Shown here: positions 62,074 to 64,000 of the stretch, one piece after another
How the letters are laid out: each line of letters starts with the position of its first letter
Numbering within the stretch: position 1 is the first letter of the stretch
Position numbers and translations under genes: made by a program
The notes under the pieces: generated by a model
Database searches by the model: none
What the model was told of the DNA's origin: nothing
What the model saw: the letters and a program-made list of their open reading frames with translations, nothing else
Assembly (NCBI RefSeq): GCF_000285515.1
Contig: NZ_HE610962.1
Coordinates: forward strand, 202,860 to 266,859
DNA: 64,000 nucleotides
DNA from: Paenibacillus senegalensis JC66
GTDB lineage: Bacteria; Bacillota; Bacilli; Paenibacillales; NBRC-103111
Direction of reading: 5' to 3'

Positions 62074-62251
62074 TTTGTACGATTTTTCATATAACTAAAA
62101 GCATTTCAGGTGCATTTTGGGGGAATTTATACGATTCTTCATACAAATTCCATATTCCCTCATAACCCTAGCGTCATTTTGTATGACTTTTCGTACAAAT
62201 TCTCGCATTCCGCTTTCTTTCAAAGTTCGTTTGTATGATTTATCGTATAAA
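62074..62251. repeat. Palindrome array of repeat family B, locus 3
   Basis: Four palindromes (TTTGTACGATTTTTCATATA, TTTATACGA...TCATACAAA, TTTGTATGA...TCGTACAAA, TTTGTATGA...TCGTATAAA) start at 62074, 62126, 62178 and 62230: exact 52-bp spacing. Spacers of about 30 bp share TTC.C.TATTCC.T and AGCGTCA words with locus 2. The array occupies the gap between the amidohydrolase and kinase genes. Confidence 0.9.
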
Positions 62252-62279
62252 TTTAAGTGCGCAGCACTTTTTCACGCTC

Positions 62280-63059
62280 CTAGTACGGCTTAAACCGGCT
62301 GACGATGCTGGAAGCCAGCTTAGCACCCTGCTGCATGCAGCCTTGCACCGGCAGTCCCGAGAACACACCATGCATAAAGCCCGCGCAATAGGAATCGCCG
62401 GCACCTACCGTATTCACGACTTCCGCAGGAACGATGCCTTCCTTGTAAAACGTTTTGCCGTCATAAGCAAGACTTCCCTGTTCGCCAAGCGTTGCCACCA
62501 CAATTCGGGGACCTTGCTGCCAAGTCCATTTGATATAGTCTTTTATGAAAGCATCCTCATGCTTATAGGATAAAAAAGCATAATCGACATGCGGCAGCGT
62601 GACCGCCGCGTCGCTATCTGTCCGGGTAGAGTAATCATATACCGTTGTAAGTCCCGCTTCCTTAAACTCTGCAACATAATGGCTAACTCGGCCGGAAAAA
62701 TGAGTATGCACACAATCATGCTGCTTAATGAAGCGAATATCGTCCTCGCTTAGAGTGAAATCCGCCATCACACCCTCCACTTTTTCCAGATGGACCCTGT
62801 CGTTGTCGTTCAAGGTCATCGTGAAGGTGGCAGTCCTCCCCTTCTCTATGTGCATATGGCTGGCGTCTACACCTTCCTGTTGCAGCAGATCGATCATCTG
62901 TTGGCCGTACGGGTCGTCGCCCACCACGCTGATCATGGAGGTCGGGAGGCCCATTCGGCTCAGATGAATGACAAAATCTACGCTGTTGCCAGCGGGGTAA
63001 GACTTGCCCAGATTGTCATAGATATCAATGACGGACAGGCCGACTCCGACAATACGCAT
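62280..63059 (-). CDS. PfkB-family kinase, fructoselysine 6-kinase (FrlD)-like
   Basis: Ribokinase-family sugar kinase of 259 aa. VGVGLSVIDIYDNLGKSYPAGNSVDF at the start, LNDNDRVHLEKVEGVMADFTLSEDD in the middle (FrlD has DNDRV...EGVMADFALSEED), and VNTVGAGDSYCAGFMHG with the catalytic Asp and anion hole are intact. ATG 63059 follows AGGGGAGGGG; an in-frame TTG at 63065 overlaps that spacing. It would phosphorylate a ketosyl-amino compound at C6. Family arrays and tandem repeats separate it from genes on both sides. Confidence 0.85.
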   Translation of the reverse strand: MRIVGVGLSVIDIYDNLGKSYPAGNSVDFVIHLSRMGLPTSMISVVGDDPYGQQMIDLLQQEGVDASHMHIEKGRTATFTMTLNDNDRVHLEKVEGVMADFTLSEDDIRFIKQHDCVHTHFSGRVSHYVAEFKEAGLTTVYDYSTRTDSDAAVTLPHVDYAFLSYKHEDAFIKDYIKWTWQQGPRIVVATLGEQGSLAYDGKTFYKEGIVPAEVVNTVGAGDSYCAGFMHGVFSGLPVQGCMQQGAKLASSIVSRFKPY

Positions 63060-63101
63060 TCCCAAATCCCCTCCCCTTCTGCTAGTACGTTTTTGCTGTC
63101 C

Positions 63102-63355
63102 CCTCTTGCTATTCCGCTCCTGCTAGTTCACTCTTGCTAGTCCACGCTCCCACCAACATCTTCTTGGCCTCACTGGCTAGGTCAACTCTTGCTAATCGTT
63201 CTTGCTTGCCTATCTCTAGTCCACTTTTGCCAGTCCAATTTTCCCAGTCCACTCCTGCTAGTCCACGGCCCAACGGCATCTTCTTGCGCAGCATCGGGCT
63301 TGCTCTACCTCTGCCTGCATCTCCTTGAGCCGCATCGGGCTTGCTCTACCTCTAA
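63102..63355. repeat. 14-bp tandem repeat CTCYTGCTAGTCCA and a 41-bp-spaced duplicate
   Basis: CTCTTGCTATTCCG, CTCCTGCTAGTTCA, CTCTTGCTAGTCCA and later CTCCTGCTAGTCCA recur in the gap between hyuB and the kinase. GCATCGGGCTTGCTCTACCT occurs twice (63292 and 63333). Confidence 0.82.
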
Positions 63356-63358
63356 CGT

Positions 63359-64000
63359 CTATTGCCGCATTGGACTCCGCAGCTGCTGACGCAGAGCGTG
63401 CGTTTCTTCAGGCATGACGGCCAAGGTGTCCGGCTGCAGCACAACGCCATAAGCGGAACGCGCTTCCTCGACCGGCAGAAAACCGTCGCTTACGTCCTGG
63501 CGCACCAGCTCGGGGTCCCGTTCCAGCGGATCGCCGTAACCGCCGCCGCCCGGCGTTTTCAGAATCACGGTGTCTCCGCGATTCATCGTCAGGGTCACCT
63601 TCGGCGGCAGCGCAATCTCCTCGCCCGAAGCGTGAATGTGCGTGCATACCGAAGCGGCTCCTTCCTTGCCGCCGAGCAAGCCCCACGGCCGGATGCGCTG
63701 CCGTTCGGAGGTAATCGTCACCACGATCTCGTCCGCTTCCGCGACCACCTCGCGGACGATGCCGGTGCCGCCTCTGTTCTTGCCGTAACCGCCGCCATTA
63801 TTCACAAAGGAATACTGCTTCACCAGCAGCGGATACGACTGCTCGATGACTTCCGTCGGGGTATTGCGCGTATTGGTCATATTCGTGTGAACGCCATTCA
63901 TGCCGTCCAATCCGGCAGTTGCGCCCTGGCCGCCGCCGCAAGTCTCGATATACGAAAAGTACTGGTTCGTTTCCGAATTGAAGCCGCCGAAGTTGATGCC
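63359..64000 (-). CDS. Hydantoinase B/oxoprolinase family protein (HyuB), C-terminal part
   Basis: The frame is open to the window edge, so only the last 213 codons are present. FGGFNSETNQYFSYIETCGGGQGA, GVHTNMTNTRNTPTEVIEQSYPLLV and GGGYGKNRGGTGIVREV, then LKTPGGGGYGDP near the end, are hallmarks of the HyuB subunit of ATP-dependent N-methylhydantoinase/5-oxoprolinase. A HyuA gene should follow beyond the edge. Lying upstream of the frl-like genes on the same strand, it hints at breakdown of a lactam or hydantoin-bearing ketosyl compound. Confidence 0.9.
   Translation of the reverse strand, partial: GINFGGFNSETNQYFSYIETCGGGQGATAGLDGMNGVHTNMTNTRNTPTEVIEQSYPLLVKQYSFVNNGGGYGKNRGGTGIVREVVAEADEIVVTITSERQRIRPWGLLGGKEGAASVCTHIHASGEEIALPPKVTLTMNRGDTVILKTPGGGGYGDPLERDPELVRQDVSDGFLPVEEARSAYGVVLQPDTLAVMPEETHALRQQLRSPMRQ

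Overview
The window reads like a chromosomal segment of a Gram-positive, spore-former-type Bacillota, most probably Paenibacillus or a close relative. Reasons: purine-rich AGGAGG-type ribosome sites in front of nearly every gene, GTG and TTG starts, sigma-A promoters, lipoprotein solute-binding proteins, an SLH-anchored exoprotease, copper-amine-oxidase-type stalk domains, LplABC-type sugar transporters paired with a membrane-spanning AraC regulator, and a MntR matching the Bacillus protein at all metal ligands. Almost all genes lie on the minus strand.

Layout. 0.1-4.6 kb: Fur-controlled ferric-siderophore ABC operon. 5.5-8.0 kb: Gfo/Idh oxidoreductase, a 51-aa membrane peptide and an SDR dehydrogenase. 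8.4-11.8 kb: metE behind a cobalamin riboswitch with its own terminator. 11.9-14.0 kb: stalk-domain secreted protein and a D-2-hydroxyacid dehydrogenase. 14.4-16.9 kb: cytochrome c, YtkA-like lipoprotein, SCO1 and CtaG, a cytochrome-oxidase assembly set. 17.1-21.8 kb: remnant of a malate synthase G gene, then mntR and the MntABCD manganese importer with two MntR operators. 21.9-28.2 kb: a 2101-aa multidomain subtilase. 28.5-34.1 kb: small membrane proteins, an AAA ATPase, adenine deaminase, and a DUF2089 regulator/membrane pair. 34.2-43.7 kb: an aldarate-type operon (AraC sensor, enolase-superfamily dehydratase, KdgD-like aldolase, semialdehyde dehydrogenase, sugar ABC transporter) whose first permease is frameshifted. 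44.5-46.2 kb: second 55-aa small protein and an aldo/keto reductase. 46.3-55.6 kb: AraC regulator and a second sugar operon (ABC transporter, D-2-hydroxyacid dehydrogenase, GHL6 glycosidase, GarR-like reductase, PGI/PMI-like isomerase). 56.0-59.7 kb: a decayed zone with an IS1182-type remnant, three broken small genes and a SEC-C protein. 59.8-64.0 kb: FrlC, YjbQ, an amidohydrolase, FrlD and the end of a hydantoinase/oxoprolinase HyuB.

The striking non-genic feature is repeat content. Nearly every larger gap holds repeats. There are two dispersed palindromic families: A, with AACGCTCGCC...CTTATTTG arms (three copies), and B, 22-bp palindromes TTTGTAYGA...TCRTACAAA spaced at 51-52 bp (three loci). 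There are also at least a dozen unrelated, perfectly phased short tandem arrays (9, 10, 12, 13, 14, 18, 21, 27, 35 and 42 bp units), each unique to its gap. A conserved pair of 55-aa two-helix proteins with matching promoters is the clearest small-gene discovery. No tRNA, rRNA, cas gene, intact transposon or prophage is visible.
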